Assembly (NCBI GenBank): GCA_964006375.1
Contig: OZ023270.1
Location: forward strand, 58,472,288-58,536,287
Origin: Tillus elongatus
Taxonomy: Eukaryota > Arthropoda > Insecta > Coleoptera > Cleridae
Direction: 5' to 3'
Length of the DNA: 64,000 nt
This document shows, one piece after another, positions 1-47,019 of the stretch (positions are counted from its first letter, which is position 1; the number at the start of each line of letters is the position of its first letter). The position numbers and the translations under genes are program-made. The notes under the pieces were generated by a model that was not told the DNA's origin, searched no databases, and was given only the letters and a program-made list of their open reading frames with translations.

Positions 1-639
1 AAATGTGGAGAATAAGTTCTCTTTATTTTGCTGCCGTTACATTATCGGGGTCGCCAACTACATGATTTTAATATCAAATTGTTCACATTTCGGATCAGGA
101 TATCATAAGATCAGAAAATTTATTTTTGTGTAAATCTCATGCCGGATTACCACTGACTAAATAGAGATGCTAAAACTCAATGATAATATCATAAATTCTG
201 GTAGGTAAAAGTATTCATTGACTACTTGTAGTGAAATACTAGACGCTTCCTAAACTAAGATTCAAACCTTGAATACTTAGTTACCCACACTGCTTAAATA
301 TAGTAAATAATTATACTACAGAGGTGATAAATGATGATAAATTACAATAGGGTTATATATAATCGTAAATGCTGCCGATGATTAACCATCAGTGAATTCA
401 GTATTATTGACATTTCTCTGAATCTTAAAAATGAATATCATGAGTCAATGACAATAATAGCTGTCATTGACTAACCAGCGGCGCATTACTGTTTTCGTGT
501 ATTAATATACTCCTTGACAGCTTATGTACTCCTGATGGGTCGGGCTTAAGTGAGATTCGAAAACACCGTTTCAAGGAGTTTCCCCAATTCTTTTTACCAA
601 TTTACATTACTGTTTGTTTTGTTTGTGTTGTTTCGTTAT
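1..639. other. Intergenic or intronic DNA, nothing recognised
   Basis: AT-rich sequence without a convincing exon, tRNA-like box or repeat shared with the rest of the window. It may be part of an upstream intron of the P450 gene. Confidence 0.5.
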
Positions 640-1145
640 TGAATAAAAAATTTCCCAAATGACACAAATAATTCGTCGACTCAAACAAATAAACATATAA
701 ATAATCTCATACCAATACCATACGACAGCAGTTACAGCGTCTAACAGACCTGCGCAATAATATCAAATGTTCCGTTACCACGGCAACCACATACTTGATC
801 TCATATAAGCTACTGACAATCAAAGGCGGTGATTTAAACATGAATGTTTCAAATTTGAATAGCTCAATTTTCTGTAACCCTAGAAAGCTGAATTTTGGCA
901 CATAGGTCTTTCCCAAATCAATATGTAGACCAAATTTTATCGAGATATCTTTGTAATTTTTGGAGAAAAAAATTTTTTTGTAAGAAAACTCAATATTTTC
1001 CCGGAAAACCCCGTCTCATTTTCCTGCACAACAAACTCATCCAAGCCATAAATAAAAGAAAGGCACTTGCGAAATTTCATCGAAATCGATTAATTATTTT
1101 TTGAGTTATCAGACGGATATCCGGGGTCAGTTTGAATTTTTATAT

Positions 1146-1209
<64 letters not shown>

Positions 1210-1220
1210 AATTTTTATAT

Positions 1221-1282
<62 letters not shown>

Positions 1283-1301
1283 AATTTTTGAATTTTTATA
1301 T

Positions 1302-1365
<64 letters not shown>

Positions 1366-1500
1366 ATATAAAAATTCAAACTGACCTCGGATATGGGTTC
1401 TAGGGGTCCTAATACGCGCTCATTTGAAAAAAAATTTGCAAAGTCTCACCATCGATACCTCTCTATTAGTGATTTTTTTAAATAAAAATTCACTAAAAAA
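640..1500 (-). repeat. (TA)n-hub repeat, copy 1 (reverse orientation)
   Basis: The right part (about 1364-1500) holds the family hallmarks: a block like 'gacctcggatatgggttct', a 'gcgctcatttgaa' block and the terminal palindrome containing 'aaaattcacta'. The left part (about 640-900) is the reverse complement of about 37600-37810, including a 'gttaccacggcaac' block, so this copy shares the longer variant seen at 37 kb. A three-part (TA)n tract sits in the middle. Non-autonomous: no protein is supported. Confidence 0.6.
1147..1363. repeat. Three (TA)n blocks
   Basis: Three long (TA)n runs at about 1147-1208, 1222-1281 and 1303-1363 are separated by near-identical 'ttgaatttttatatgttta' spacers. 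The spacer equals the sequence that borders the (TA)n tract in other copies of the family, so the tract and its border have been tandemly triplicated. Confidence 0.9.
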
Positions 1501-2047
1501 TTAATGAATCACCTTTAGTTTGGCTGCTCAGTCAGGGCACAAAGATAATATAAATTAACACAGGGCGTGGGCCTTAGCACTTGCAGTCGGTGGGTTTTAA
1601 GATGTACAAATAAAAGTCAATAGTTAGAAGTAAAATCAGTTTATTAAAAGATGATTGAAGTTATATAATACAGCTCGATTTAATTAAGCAGATTTAACTA
1701 AAGAAAAAACATAAATTAACCACTTTAAATTGGCATATAACACTGCTGAAATGAGTTGTGGAGCATACACTCTTTTAAAAAAAATGGCAGATAAATGATG
1801 TACTTAGCTCGAGATTCAAACTGCTGCCTTCGGGGTGATGATCGTATCCGTCCAGCCTAGTATGCTGGAGGTGCCTCATTGTACAGGTGCGACTTCCTGG
1901 GGAAACGGCTTCGTGATTCGGCGCATAGGGTTGATCTTAGGGGTCACCGAACCTCCTCCAGGGTGACGGGATCTCAATATGAGGGCTCCAGATGAATGGT
2001 GGCAGACCAGCGAATTTCTGACTAGCTACTCCTTGGTCAGCCAGTTC
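1501..2047. other. Unassigned sequence
   Basis: No gene or repeat recognised. Confidence 0.4.
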
Positions 2048-2160
2048 CCATTTAGCGGTTCCCTGATTAGCCGGGGGCCACTTAGCATGGTGCCATTTAG
2101 CAGGGTGTCATTTAGCGGGGTGCCATTTAGCGGCGTGGCATTTAGGCATGCTGATTTTCC
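2048..2160 (+). repeat. 15-bp tandem repeat (about 7 copies)
   Basis: About seven imperfect copies of a 15-bp unit close to 'gccatttagcggggt'. Because 15 is a multiple of 3, a short open frame with FSG/FSR repeats runs through it, but nothing supports translation. Confidence 0.85.
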
Positions 2161-2499
2161 CGATTTAAAATTTAACGATATGATAACATTTTCAGGTTGA
2201 CTTATTAAAAGAGAAGAGAGCGTGTCACGTATTCCAACCGTTTATAAAGACTTTTGTATCTTGACATGTCATCGAGAAGTCGCGTCTGCAGGCGTATTCC
2301 ATTGAGTTGTGATGCGGTAGAGCAACTGACCGCCGAGTCTGACGTCACTAGAGGGACTCGGACTCTGACGTCACTACCTGGACCGATTCAGAAGCTTTAT
2401 TGTAGAGAAATAAAAAGCATTGACGCGTGTGACATGTCACATATATGTTAAATACATGCGACATTTTACAAAGGACACGACATGTGCTTTTATTTTTTT

Positions 2500-2545
2500 A
2501 AGGAAAATTCACTACCATAGTGCACTTGCTGCGTCCAGACTTTTA
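2500..2545 (-). repeat. Isolated end motif of the (TA)n-hub family
   Basis: Contains 'aaaattcactaccatagtg' followed by 'cacttgctgcgtccaga'. The same block recurs, in either orientation, near 6163, 7455, 8560, 8840, 15981, 16265, 25785, 38178 and 39425. Confidence 0.7.
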
Positions 2546-2839
2546 TACATTATACTTTTATGCATGTATGAATTACGCAACGTATTAAATAGAAGTTTTT
2601 TCGTTGGCTGGTAAGCTTTATCGAACAATCTTTTCTTTAAGAATTTTTTTTTATTTCTTCACTGTGTCTTTTGTTGTCTGATATTTATATTTTTGAGTTG
2701 ACTATATGTACAATTATTCCCCCTTTCTCTATCTATTACGTTCTTGTATTCACTTTTGTATGCCTGATCTAATCCACAGTTTCGTTGCGCTAGCTTTTTT
2801 TTGTTCATTACGTTTACCGTAGCTTTCTTTACCCTGCGT

Positions 2840-3056
2840 TTTACCAAGTAAAGATTGGAACCTGTGATGAGCACTGATAAGTACACCTGGAGTACCCATA
2901 TTACGACAACACATTCAAAAAAACATGACGATCGTTTCACTAACCAAGTTAGCGTCATCAGAGGATAAATAATTATTTGGTTACTTGGTTAGTGAAAAGT
3001 TCAACAGGCTTTTTTAAAAGTGTTGTGGTAATTCGAATTCTCCAAGTGTACTTACC
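2840..3056. repeat. Dispersed repeat with internal inverted repeats
   Basis: The block 'gatgagcactgataagtaca' and its surroundings recur at 14765-14890. Here the block 'agtacacctggagta' faces 'ctccaagtgtactt', and inside them 'tttcactaaccaagt' faces 'acttggttagtgaaa', giving a nested fold-back. It resembles a MITE carrying a second insertion. The function and family are unknown to me. Confidence 0.6.
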
Positions 3057-3134
3057 GCTTTTTATTTCTGCCCAAGCAGTTCTTCCACAGTAAACCTTTA
3101 CCCTATTTTATTTTTCAAGTTACCTATATATATA

Positions 3135-3550
3135 CAGGGTCGCTGATAAGTCTGGAAACGGTCGATTATCCGGGAAAATATACAAGGTGTCGAAAAAAGT
3201 TTTATACAAAAGTTTTTGGGTTCTTCAATGTCTACTAGGCGGTGATAATTTTATTTATACAGGGTTGGTCATACAGGCGTGGCACACCAATATTAATTTT
3301 TTTTAATGGAACACCCTATATATTAATCGATATTTCAATCCTTCTCTTAATTTTGAGCAACATTTATGAGAAGCATAATGTACCTAAACTCAATCGTTTC
3401 CGGGTAAAAAAATAAATAAAAATAAACGCTACTGTTTTTAAAATCTATTGGATGAAGAACAAAAATAAATGAAAAGTAGAATATCTCTTGAAAACAATCT
3501 GTGAGTGTGAAAAGAACCGGTTGCGATGTTTTTAACATTGTTTGGAATCC
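3135..3550 (+). repeat. Left long TIR of the mariner element
   Basis: About 416 bp, inverted and nearly identical to 4791-5207. It contains a second 'acagggttggtc' block at about 3258, so sub-terminal copies of the terminal motif may be present. Confidence 0.9.
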
Positions 3551-3683
3551 CAAGATAAGATAAGATGCCCATAAGAAACGCAGTATTATTCTTTTGTTTT
3601 AAAATGTTTCCAGGACAACGAATGTCAAACATTCATTCAGTGTCAACAGTTTTGAAACATTAGTGATTTAGTGTCAACAGTTT

Positions 3684-4791
3684 TTGTGCAAAATGGCAAG
3701 TTTAAGTGAAACCGAACGTATCGAAATTTTAATGATGATAGGGTACGGTGATAGAACACGAAGTTTTGCTCAAGTGGTGATTATGTTCAATGAGTTGCAT
3801 CCTGAGCGGGAATCGATCTCCAAATCCACAGTTTCGAAAACTTTGCATCGTTTTCACGAAACTGGCGGTATCAAGGATAAACCTAGAACTGGAAGGCCAG
3901 TACCTAACCGTTACAAATGAAGAAAATTCTTTGAATGTAATATTGGATGTGGTGGAAAATCCGAAAACTTCGGCACAGCAATTGGCTTTAAATCACAATA
4001 TGAGTCGATATTCAATTCAAAAGATTACGAAGCGGGAAAAGTTCCGTCCATATAAAATTCATTTATTGCAAGAACTGAGTGAAGACGATTTTGATCGCAG
4101 AATCGAGTTCTGTGAACTTATTATGGAGAAGTTACGCCAAAATTTTAACTTTGCCAACCACATTTTGTTTTCCGACGAATCTACATTTTGTTTGAATGGA
4201 CAAGTCAACCGACACAACTGTAGGTACTGGTCAGACGAAAACCCACATTGGATGGAACAAATTCACACCCAAAGACCGCAAAAAGTAAATGTTTGGTGTG
4301 CTATTATTGGTGGACATATCATAGGACCTTATTTTATACACGGTAATTTGAACTCTGCTCGATATTTGACACTTTTGCAAGAATCAATTGTTCCAGACGT
4401 TAGTCGATTATTTCCGAACAATAACGACCCAAATCTACCAGCGGAAGAAATATGGTTTCAGCAGGATGGGGCACCCCCTCATTTTGGAATTGAGGTACGG
4501 GAATATCTGAATCAAACCTTTCCTGGCAGATGGATAGGGCGCAGGGGAACTATTGAATGGCCAGCTAGGTCTCCCGACATGACGCCGCTTGACTTTTTTT
4601 TGTGGGGTCATGTAAAAAATTTAATTTACCAAAATAGACCGCAGAATATTGAAGAGTTGCAAGCAAGGATTGTGCATGAAATTAATAACATTCCTCAAAA
4701 CGCTCTTGTAAATGCAGTGCAATGTTTTGTTAAGCGAATTCATTATTGTCAGGAGGTCAATGGAGAACACTTTGAACATCTTATAAAATAG
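3684..4791 (+). pseudogene. mariner-type transposase (DD41D), one frameshift
   Basis: Transposase that would cut and paste the surrounding element at TA sites. The reading frame starts at 3684, or at the second Met at 3693 (MASLSETERIEIL), with an N-terminal helix-turn-helix region ending in TGRP. It then shifts frame at about 3900-3915 and runs open to TAG at 4789-4791. The catalytic DDE/D domain shows the first Asp in ILFSDEST, the second in FQQDGAPPH and the third in SPDMTPLDFFLWG. I count 41 residues between the second and third Asp, which places it in the DD41D group, not the DD34D mariners or DD34E Tc1. Length with the shift ignored is about 366 residues. A single indel is the only visible lesion. 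Confidence 0.9.
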
Positions 4792-5204
4792 GATTTCAAA
4801 CAATGTTAAAAACATCGCAACCGGTTCTTTTCACACTCACAGATTGTTTTCAAGAGATATTCTACTTTTCATTTATTTTTGTTCTTCATCCAATAGATTT
4901 CAAAAACAATAGCGTTTATTTTTATTTATTTTTTTACCCGGAAACGATTGAGTTTATGTACATCATGCTTCTGATAAATGTTGCTCAAAATTAAGAGAAG
5001 GATTGAAATATCGAATAATATATAGGGTGTTCCATTAAAAAAAAATTAATATTGGTGTGCCACGCCTGTATGACCAACCCTGTATAAATGAAATTATCAC
5101 CGCCTAGTAGACATTGAAGAACCCAAAAACTTTTGTATAAAACTTTTTTCGACACCTTGTATATTTTCCCGGATAATCGACCGTTTCCAGACTTATCAGC
5201 GACC

Positions 5205-5207
<3 letters not shown>
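4791..5207 (-). repeat. Right long TIR of the mariner element
   Basis: Inverted partner of 3135-3550. It begins at the transposase stop codon and ends at 'gaccctg' next to TA. Confidence 0.9.

Positions 5208-5282
<75 letters not shown>
5208..5282. repeat. (TA)n microsatellite
   Basis: Uninterrupted (TA)n directly adjoining the mariner right terminus. Confidence 0.95.
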
Positions 5283-5284
<2 letters not shown>

Positions 5285-5811
5285 CAGTTACCCTATATGT
5301 TTTAGCCTGGCTGCATTACATTTGCTTATTCTAGCGCCTCCAGTGTTTGCTAACGTCCTTTTACACACTGTTATTACTAGATTACGATCAGTGTCTGTCT
5401 ACTAGTATTTTGGATATCTGTAGCTGGATTTAAAAAATTTATTGTGACATTTCTTGTAATAATTTCTTGTTGTATAACACCTTCTCTTCTTTTAGGCAGC
5501 TCAAGCACTATATTTGTTATAACTCGACTGTTTTAGTCGCAAAAATCGATGAGTCTCTATTGTTGTTTAATTGTACTTGGTATAAATATTCCAAATACAG
5601 CACTTCCAGTGTGTTCGCCCGTTTCTGTGTAAAGTCCGAAGCGCTTGCGGCCACGCTATTGATCCCCTAAACCAATCCATCGTTCACCATATACTTGGTT
5701 GAGGTGGTTTCGGACGTCAAGCGAAAATTGGACTGGTGCACCGTCATGCTACAGCGACATCCGTTGACCATTTCCCAATCCTACTTCTTCCAACAATTCT
5801 GGTAATACATT
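5283..5811. other. Unassigned sequence
   Basis: No exon, RNA or dispersed repeat recognised. Confidence 0.4.
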
Positions 5812-6225
<414 letters not shown>

Positions 6226-6346
6226 TTTTATTATAACTTTTTTTTCTTGTAACATAGAAATCTAAATTTTGGTGTATAGTTTACTTTTTATATCGTAAAC
6301 CTACCTACCAAATTTGGTTATCATAGATTTTATATTTTTTAAGATA

Positions 6347-6905
6347 AAAAAAATTTTCCAATGAAAACTCAAAATTTTCCCGGAAAACCTTGTCCAATTT
6401 TTCTAAATAACGAACTTGTCAAAGCCATTTACAAAAGAAAGGTACATGCCAAATTTTATTAAAATCGGCTTATTACTTTTTGAGATATGAATTTTTTTCA
6501 AATGAAAACTCAAAATTTTCCCGGAAAACCTCGTCCGATTTTCCTGACTAACAAACATGTCAAAGCCATTTACAAAAGGAAGGTATGTGCCAAATTTTAT
6601 TAAAACGAGCTTATTACTTTTTGAGATATGAATTTTTTTCGAATGAAAACTCAAAATTTTCCCGGAAAACCTCGTCCGATTTTCCTGACTAACAAACATG
6701 TCAAAGCCATTTACAAAAGGAAGGTATGTGCTAAATTTTATTAAAATCGGCTTATTACTTTTTGAGATATGAATTTTTTTCGAATGAAAACTCAAAATTT
6801 TCCCGGAAAACCTCGTCCGATTTTCCTGACTAACGAACTTATCCAAGCTATTAACAAAAGAAAGGTACGTGCCAAATTTTATCAAAATCGGCCCATTATT
6901 TTTTG
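6347..6905 (-). repeat. Four tandem 141-bp units (47 codons each)
   Basis: Units begin at about 6347, 6488, 6629 and 6770 with 'atgaatttttttc'. Each carries 'ttcccggaaaacctcgtccg'. The period is exactly 141 bp, a multiple of three, so the minus strand stays open for 173 codons (6403-6924) with repeated [14 protein letters not shown] and [15 protein letters not shown] segments. The same phrase can be read in other family copies. I cannot tell whether this is selection on a peptide or simply the result of a period divisible by three. Confidence 0.85.
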
Positions 6906-6918
6906 AGTTATCGGTGTG

Positions 6919-7107
<189 letters not shown>

Positions 7108-7260
7108 AATATATATATATAAACATAAAAAAATTGAAACTGACCCCGGATATGGGTTCTAGGGGTCCTAGTTCGCGCTCATTTGCAAAAATTTTTTCAA
7201 AATTCAAAAGTCGGGATCTCCCCATTAGTGAAATTTTTCTACGAAAATTCACTAACAAGT

Positions 7261-7492
7261 TTGGTAGGTAGATTTACGATACAAAAAGTAAACTATATAC
7301 CATATGCACAATCAACCAATGGTTGCGGTGCTATCGGGGCGGCAAGGCCGCGGACGAGCCCTGAGGGAAAAAAAAAACTATATACCAAAATTTATATTTC
7401 TATGTTACAAGAAAAAAGTTATAATAAAATATTTTGTGCCAGATCATTTCTATGCAAATTCACTACCACAACGCACTTGCTGCGTCCAGGCT
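7261..7492. repeat. Inverted copy of the end region of the hub family
   Basis: Reverse complement of about 6169-6330, including 'gtgccagatcatttctatg' and the 'cacttgctgcgtccagg' end motif. Copies 2, 3 and this segment therefore form a head-to-head cluster. It is interrupted at 7303-7375 by a short retroposed insertion. Confidence 0.7.
7303..7375 (+). mobile_element. 73-bp GC-rich retroposed fragment with poly(A)
   Basis: A GC-rich block ('gcggcaaggccgcggacgag') ends in a run of A. It is flanked by a 12-bp direct repeat 'aactatatacca' at 7291-7302 and 7376-7387. The uninterrupted homologue at about 6270-6290 lacks it, so it is an insertion. Target duplication plus poly(A) indicates LINE-mediated retroposition of the 3' end of some RNA. 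I do not recognise the source. Confidence 0.75.
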
Positions 7493-8876
<1,384 letters not shown>

Positions 8877-8923
8877 TTTCACTTATATTATCATTATGTC
8901 ATTACACGAAATGGTTCTTACAG

Positions 8924-41892
<32,969 letters not shown>

Positions 41893-42292
41893 ACTGGGCA
41901 TACCTCGTAGTTTGGTCTTGTCTTTATTATTTATTTGTCGTAGCAAACTAATCTGATTTAAAAAATGGCATAAGTTGTTGCTAATCATATATTGGCTAAG
42001 TAGCACAAGATCTCACTAAACCTAATCCAAAATCAGTTAAGACCAGACGTGTACAGGTTTAGCTCATATGTATAGTTAAATATCAACAATGTAAGTAAGC
42101 GACAAATTACGATATCAGTAATACCGTGTAGAAGAACTGCAAGTTCAGTTTTTTAGTAATAATGACTTCAATAACGCAGCATTATATTTAAAAGCAAAGC
42201 AGTTATACCAATATATGTTCCATACAACTCAGATATTAAATGTGAAGCATTTATTAACAAACTAGATATCCTTATCTATTTGTAAGGGGTCA

Positions 42293-42294
<2 letters not shown>
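41893..42294. other. P450 3' flank, unassigned
   Basis: Presumed 3' UTR and intergenic DNA. Confidence 0.5.

Positions 42295-42362
<68 letters not shown>
42295..42362. repeat. (TA)n microsatellite
   Basis: Pure (TA)n, no hub-family ends. Confidence 0.95.
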
Positions 42363-42363
<1 letters not shown>

Positions 42364-42759
42364 TGAATTATATATTGAACGCAACCCTTTGATGACTAAA
42401 GGTTACAACCCTCTTAGTAGACAATAGAGGTAACCTTTTATAATAATAACAATCGACTAACGGTCACATAATATAATTACATAGCTCAACAATCAATCAC
42501 CAGTCGATATATTACTTAGCAGTTGTGTTATCTACTTAAGAGTAATCATGCAAAAGGCAAAAGGTTTATTACTTGTCAGAATGATGACGAAGCCTTAATG
42601 TACGGGCGTAATGAGTCGGGCGAGCGGGTGCCAAATGTGTCCAGTAACAACATCACTAACCTGTAATTAAAAATATACCTGAACACATCATTGCTCATCT
42701 AAAGCACAACCTAACATATATACGAGGGGCATTCAATTATTAGTTTAATCAATCATTTA

Positions 42760-42885
42760 CCAATTACACGCTCCACTGAGCAACCTAACATTGAGAGCAG
42801 TTTCGACATAACGCTCCACTGAGCAACTTCAACATTAATAGCAGTTCCTACTAAAGGCTCCACTGAGCCACATTATAATCTCTCA
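42760..42885 (+). repeat. Short diverged tandem repeat
   Basis: Three diverged units containing 'gctccactgagca' followed by 'aacatt' and 'gcagtt', at about 42768, 42811 and 42857. Confidence 0.7.
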
Positions 42886-42943
42886 ACAGCGCGCATCAGT
42901 GCCTCAGAACTGCTTCTCAACAATGTCTCTAAATGCTCAACCA

Positions 42944-43095
42944 TTTGTTTCTCAAACAATAATTACTCAGACAATAATTACTCAGACAATAATTACTCAA
43001 GTAGTTACTCACACGATAGTTATTCAAATAGTAATTACTCAAACAATAATTGCTCAAACATTAGTTACTCAAATAATAGTTTCTAAAACAATAGT
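42944..43095 (+). repeat. 15-bp tandem repeat (about 9-10 copies)
   Basis: Units close to 'actcaaacaataatt'. The first copies are nearly perfect, the later ones diverged. Read in frame it gives QTIIT repeats in a 66-codon frame (42899-43099), with no evidence of translation. Confidence 0.85.
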
Positions 43096-43704
43096 TTAGC
43101 CTGTGTGTTTTGTTGGACGCTGTACCCGAACACTAGGTCCGTGTCGGCTTCCAGGTGTGCAATGAGGCACAGTTCAATACCTCACCTAGAGTGCTCGCTA
43201 CAGACAGAGTTGCATACCAAGAAGTTCAATGGACACAATGGTCTCGTCAACACTGTGCCCTTCTCCAAGTACCCCAACACCTACACTGGGACTGACCGTG
43301 CAATGATACCAACGGGTGAACTGGCCTCAGTGTCTCGGACAAGCTACCAGATCGGCTCCCAAATACAACAACGGTCCCGGCAACATGAATACTGAGCAGT
43401 GCAAGGGACACAAAGGGCGAACCCAACAATGTGCCCTCTCTGGTATCCACGTATCGAACAGGGATAGGTGCAATGGTTACCTTGTAACCCTACCTTAGTC
43501 TGACGATGCCACTAAAGGCCACCGTGTTTTGGTTACGTAACCCAGCTCAAAAGCTCGCCTCTACCAGTATGACGTCCTACTGGGTGAGCAAACAGCGAAG
43601 GTGCTCCCCACACCTTCCAGACTATCATCAATTTACTTTCAAACAGATTTTACTTTATTTACTCTAAACAAACTGACATAATTCAACTCTTACTTAATTT
43701 ATGA
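43096..43704. other. GC-richer unassigned segment
   Basis: 43105-43620 is clearly richer in GC than its surroundings. Short open frames on both strands cover it, but I recognise no protein. It may be part of a retroelement or of a non-autonomous element that includes the neighbouring tandem repeats. Confidence 0.4.
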
Positions 43705-44055
43705 ATATTGACTTAACCTCGTATAAGTAACAAGCCTATTTTAAGCTTGGCTAATCCCTAAATTATATCATAAAGCCCCTTTATTTGAATATGATAATTA
43801 CTTCTCAATTTATAACTTAGCCTCGTATAAATAATAAACGTAATTTAAACTTAGCTATTTATCAAATAATTTCATGAAGCCCCTTTATTGGAATATGATA
43901 ATTACTTCTTAATTTATAACTTAGCCTCCTATAAATAATAAACTGACTTTGAACTCTAGCTACAACTTACTTTTATAGGAGCTATTTATCAAATTATTAC
44001 CTAAAACCACCCCTAATCATATACTTATTGAAAATACTCCTCAATGTATAACTTA
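43705..44055 (+). repeat. About 105-bp tandem repeat (3 units)
   Basis: Units share 'acttagcctcgtataaataa', 'agcccctttatttgaatatg' and 'ataattacttctcaattta'. The first two are close. The third is longer and diverged. Confidence 0.8.
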
Positions 44056-45777
44056 AACAAATGAGAACATGTACAGTAAACAAACAAGCCGTGTTCAATG
44101 AGAATGAACTCACCATTTATTCCAGAAAACACTGTACACAACACTGGACTTACAACTAACGCGTTTCACGAGGCAATGCTAATGGGTTCCCGAGAACGTT
44201 TCTTCAAACTAGTTCTCAAGTTTATAGATAAAGACGGTGTGAATAGTGTGAGGCCCTTAAATCTAAGAGATATTGTATTAAGACGCTATCTGACTACATT
44301 GTAACCCCACAGCATGTGTTTCGTTACGTAAACAATTTTAAGCGCGTCTGGCTCAACTAACACTTTAATTTTAATGGGACCACATATGTGAAACTTAACG
44401 TGAAACTTGTTCACATAATGCCGTGTCTATTTAATACCTACAGAGAATTTTCATAACACAAATGACGCTGTGACTAGGGCTAGAAAATACATTCCTTGCA
44501 TATTTGTTATCAATAAAATCTACTGTTCACATTAAAGGCTAGTTAAAAGAATAAATATATTAATTAAAGCTGTTAAAAATCCAACTATTAAGGTTTATTA
44601 TGTCAAATGGCTAACGTCAGAATTTTTGTGTTGAAAAAAATTTAGTTTTTAGCTATATTATATTCAAAATCTTTTGGAAGTTCATCTGACTATGTAAACA
44701 TAGATAAAAAGAAGGGTTCGGAAGTATAAGTGATTAAGTAGACATGTAAGGGAGCAAAGTATGGTTGAAATTATAAGAGTGGCAGTTTAGCGAAATGGTT
44801 TGGCAGTTCTATTTGGAAAACAAGAATTTAAATTGTGTTTTTTTTTACAAGCATAAGCTTTATTAGCTTCTTTGTAAGACACCTTGTGAAATTATTATAA
44901 CAAATATACTGGTACTACAACTACTACTACTTTATTATCAGCTCAACTTATCGTCTGTCACTTATCTGAGCTAAATGGCGGTGTCCAATATTCCTGGACC
45001 TCCTAGCTAACACATGACGACCAATATTCGTCCCACATTTGTCAATATCTAGGGACACTGCTACAATGTCTGAATTGCTACCACATATAAAATGCCATAA
45101 CGACGATGGCACTCTAACCTCACAACACATATAACCTGAAAGTGATTAGAACCAAGTATATAACCACAATGGTGCTGAATACTAATTATATTTAAACCAT
45201 TGATTAAAACCAGAAACAAAGCGGTATAATACTGGTACAATAAGCTTGGCACTTGAAATATATATAGCCCACACTAAAATTCAACTATCGACCGGATCAA
45301 GAAATATATCTGCTATTTGAACTAAATGTCTGGTACATGAACCCTGTAACAATTTTTTAAAAACGAACAGAGCTAGATATAAGAAGCGACTGCATGGTTT
45401 CACGTTACCTCTTTTCTGAGGGTAGTTATAATGTGTTGAGATGGAAATGCGGATGTAATTTGACACAATCATCAGTAAGTGCGCCCTGTCCAGATCTCAG
45501 AATCCAATCAAAATGAACCGCTTCACACGTGGCGTAGCTTCTGCCCAAGATGGCGTATTAATTGCCCAAATTCGGGTAATTGCCACTTCCCAAAAAACAA
45601 CTACAGGAACGCACGCAACGTTGTTTAGTTAATGAATTAATCACTGACAATCAGAGCAGAATGAAACGTATCATTCAAACACTTCTCTACCATCTAAACT
45701 CCGCCTAGCATTCAGCCAACCACAACATGTTTTCCGACACCTATACCAAACTCAACTGCCTTTAAAAAATCCCTGTT
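44056..45777. other. Unassigned sequence
   Basis: Short open frames only. No family or RNA recognised. Confidence 0.4.
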
Positions 45778-45778
45778 C

Positions 45779-46232
<454 letters not shown>

Positions 46233-46235
46233 CTA

Positions 46236-46345
46236 AAAATCCGAACACCCGCTATGGATCGGTCAATTTTAATAACATAATGTGTGTTCAATCAAACTTA
46301 AAATAGTGCTGCAAATTGAGTCATAACTTCCATTTAGCTGTGATA
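46236..46345. repeat. Relic related to the Tc1-like element
   Basis: 'atccgaacacccgc' resembles the inner end of the 32.3-kb TIR, and 'aatgtgtgttcaatcaaact' matches about 35578. Confidence 0.5.
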
Positions 46346-46801
46346 TTCTACTCTCCTCAGTCTCATGAAATGAATGTAAGATCCGTGACTTGACCGCAAA
46401 GAAAAATTCGTATTCGTATACCCAGAAACTTCTGAACCGTAATGTACTCGAGCTTTAACGAAAAGATATCAAGTTTCACCAAATCGCTCCTCATTTATCC
46501 TGTACCCCCTAAAGCTATCTTACCCAAAAACAGTTCGAAGCGTTGCTTTGTGAGGTGCTAACTGTATACCAAATTTGAAGATATTATTTGAATTCGTTTG
46601 AAAGTTCTTGCGCCTACTAACAGACAGGCGTAAAGGCCGACAGACCAACCGACCTACAGACAAAAAAAATCGTTCCAGAATCAAGTGTTCTATATGTTCT
46701 ATATGAGACTTTTTACGCTATTTTAGCACAAAAAAATCGAAATTTCTGTCACCGATATTGCACTCTCACATTCAACCGCTAACTTAATTTTAGCACAACC
46801 A
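46346..46801. other. Unassigned sequence
   Basis: Contains a stretch with 'cagacaggcg' and 'gaccgacagaccaa'-like wording common in repeats ('aacagacaggcgtaaaggcc' at about 46620). No gene. Confidence 0.35.
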
Positions 46802-47019
46802 GATAATAATAATATAATAATATAATAACACGTTTATTTCCCAACATTTACAAAACCATACTTAACAATATACAACCTTTCTTACTTTCTAAACGTAAGT
46901 ACAATAAGCACTATCCGCTTAAGGCTTAGCCTTGCTTGCGGCATTATCTAGTCAACAGTATGCAGATAGGATAGAGTTTCGAGACAAGCATCATGAGGCA
47001 ATCAAACATAAAATAGGAA

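Larger units (their letters stand above)
3135..5207 (+). mobile_element. Near-complete DD41D mariner-like transposon
   Basis: A complete element of the IS630/Tc1/mariner superfamily. It begins with 'cagggtcgctgataagtctg' and ends with the reverse complement of the same sequence, with the TA target duplication at 3133-3134 and 5208-5209. Its terminal inverted repeats are exceptionally long (about 3135-3550 and 4791-5207) with few mismatches, and they enclose a single transposase region. The right TIR abuts a (TA)n tract at 5208-5282, as if insertion occurred at a TA microsatellite. High TIR identity suggests a recent insertion, though the transposase frame is broken. Confidence 0.92.

Noticed and set aside
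1101..1371. Open frames made of Tyr-Ile repeats
   Set aside because: They are translations of (TA)n microsatellites; the same occurs at every (TA)n tract in the window.
2048..2160. CRISPR-like direct repeats
   Set aside because: The 15-bp units are tandem with no spacers, in a eukaryotic setting.
43105..43395. Host exon in the GC-richer block
   Set aside because: No recognisable protein, frames open on both strands, and flanked by tandem repeats; no splice pattern could be supported.
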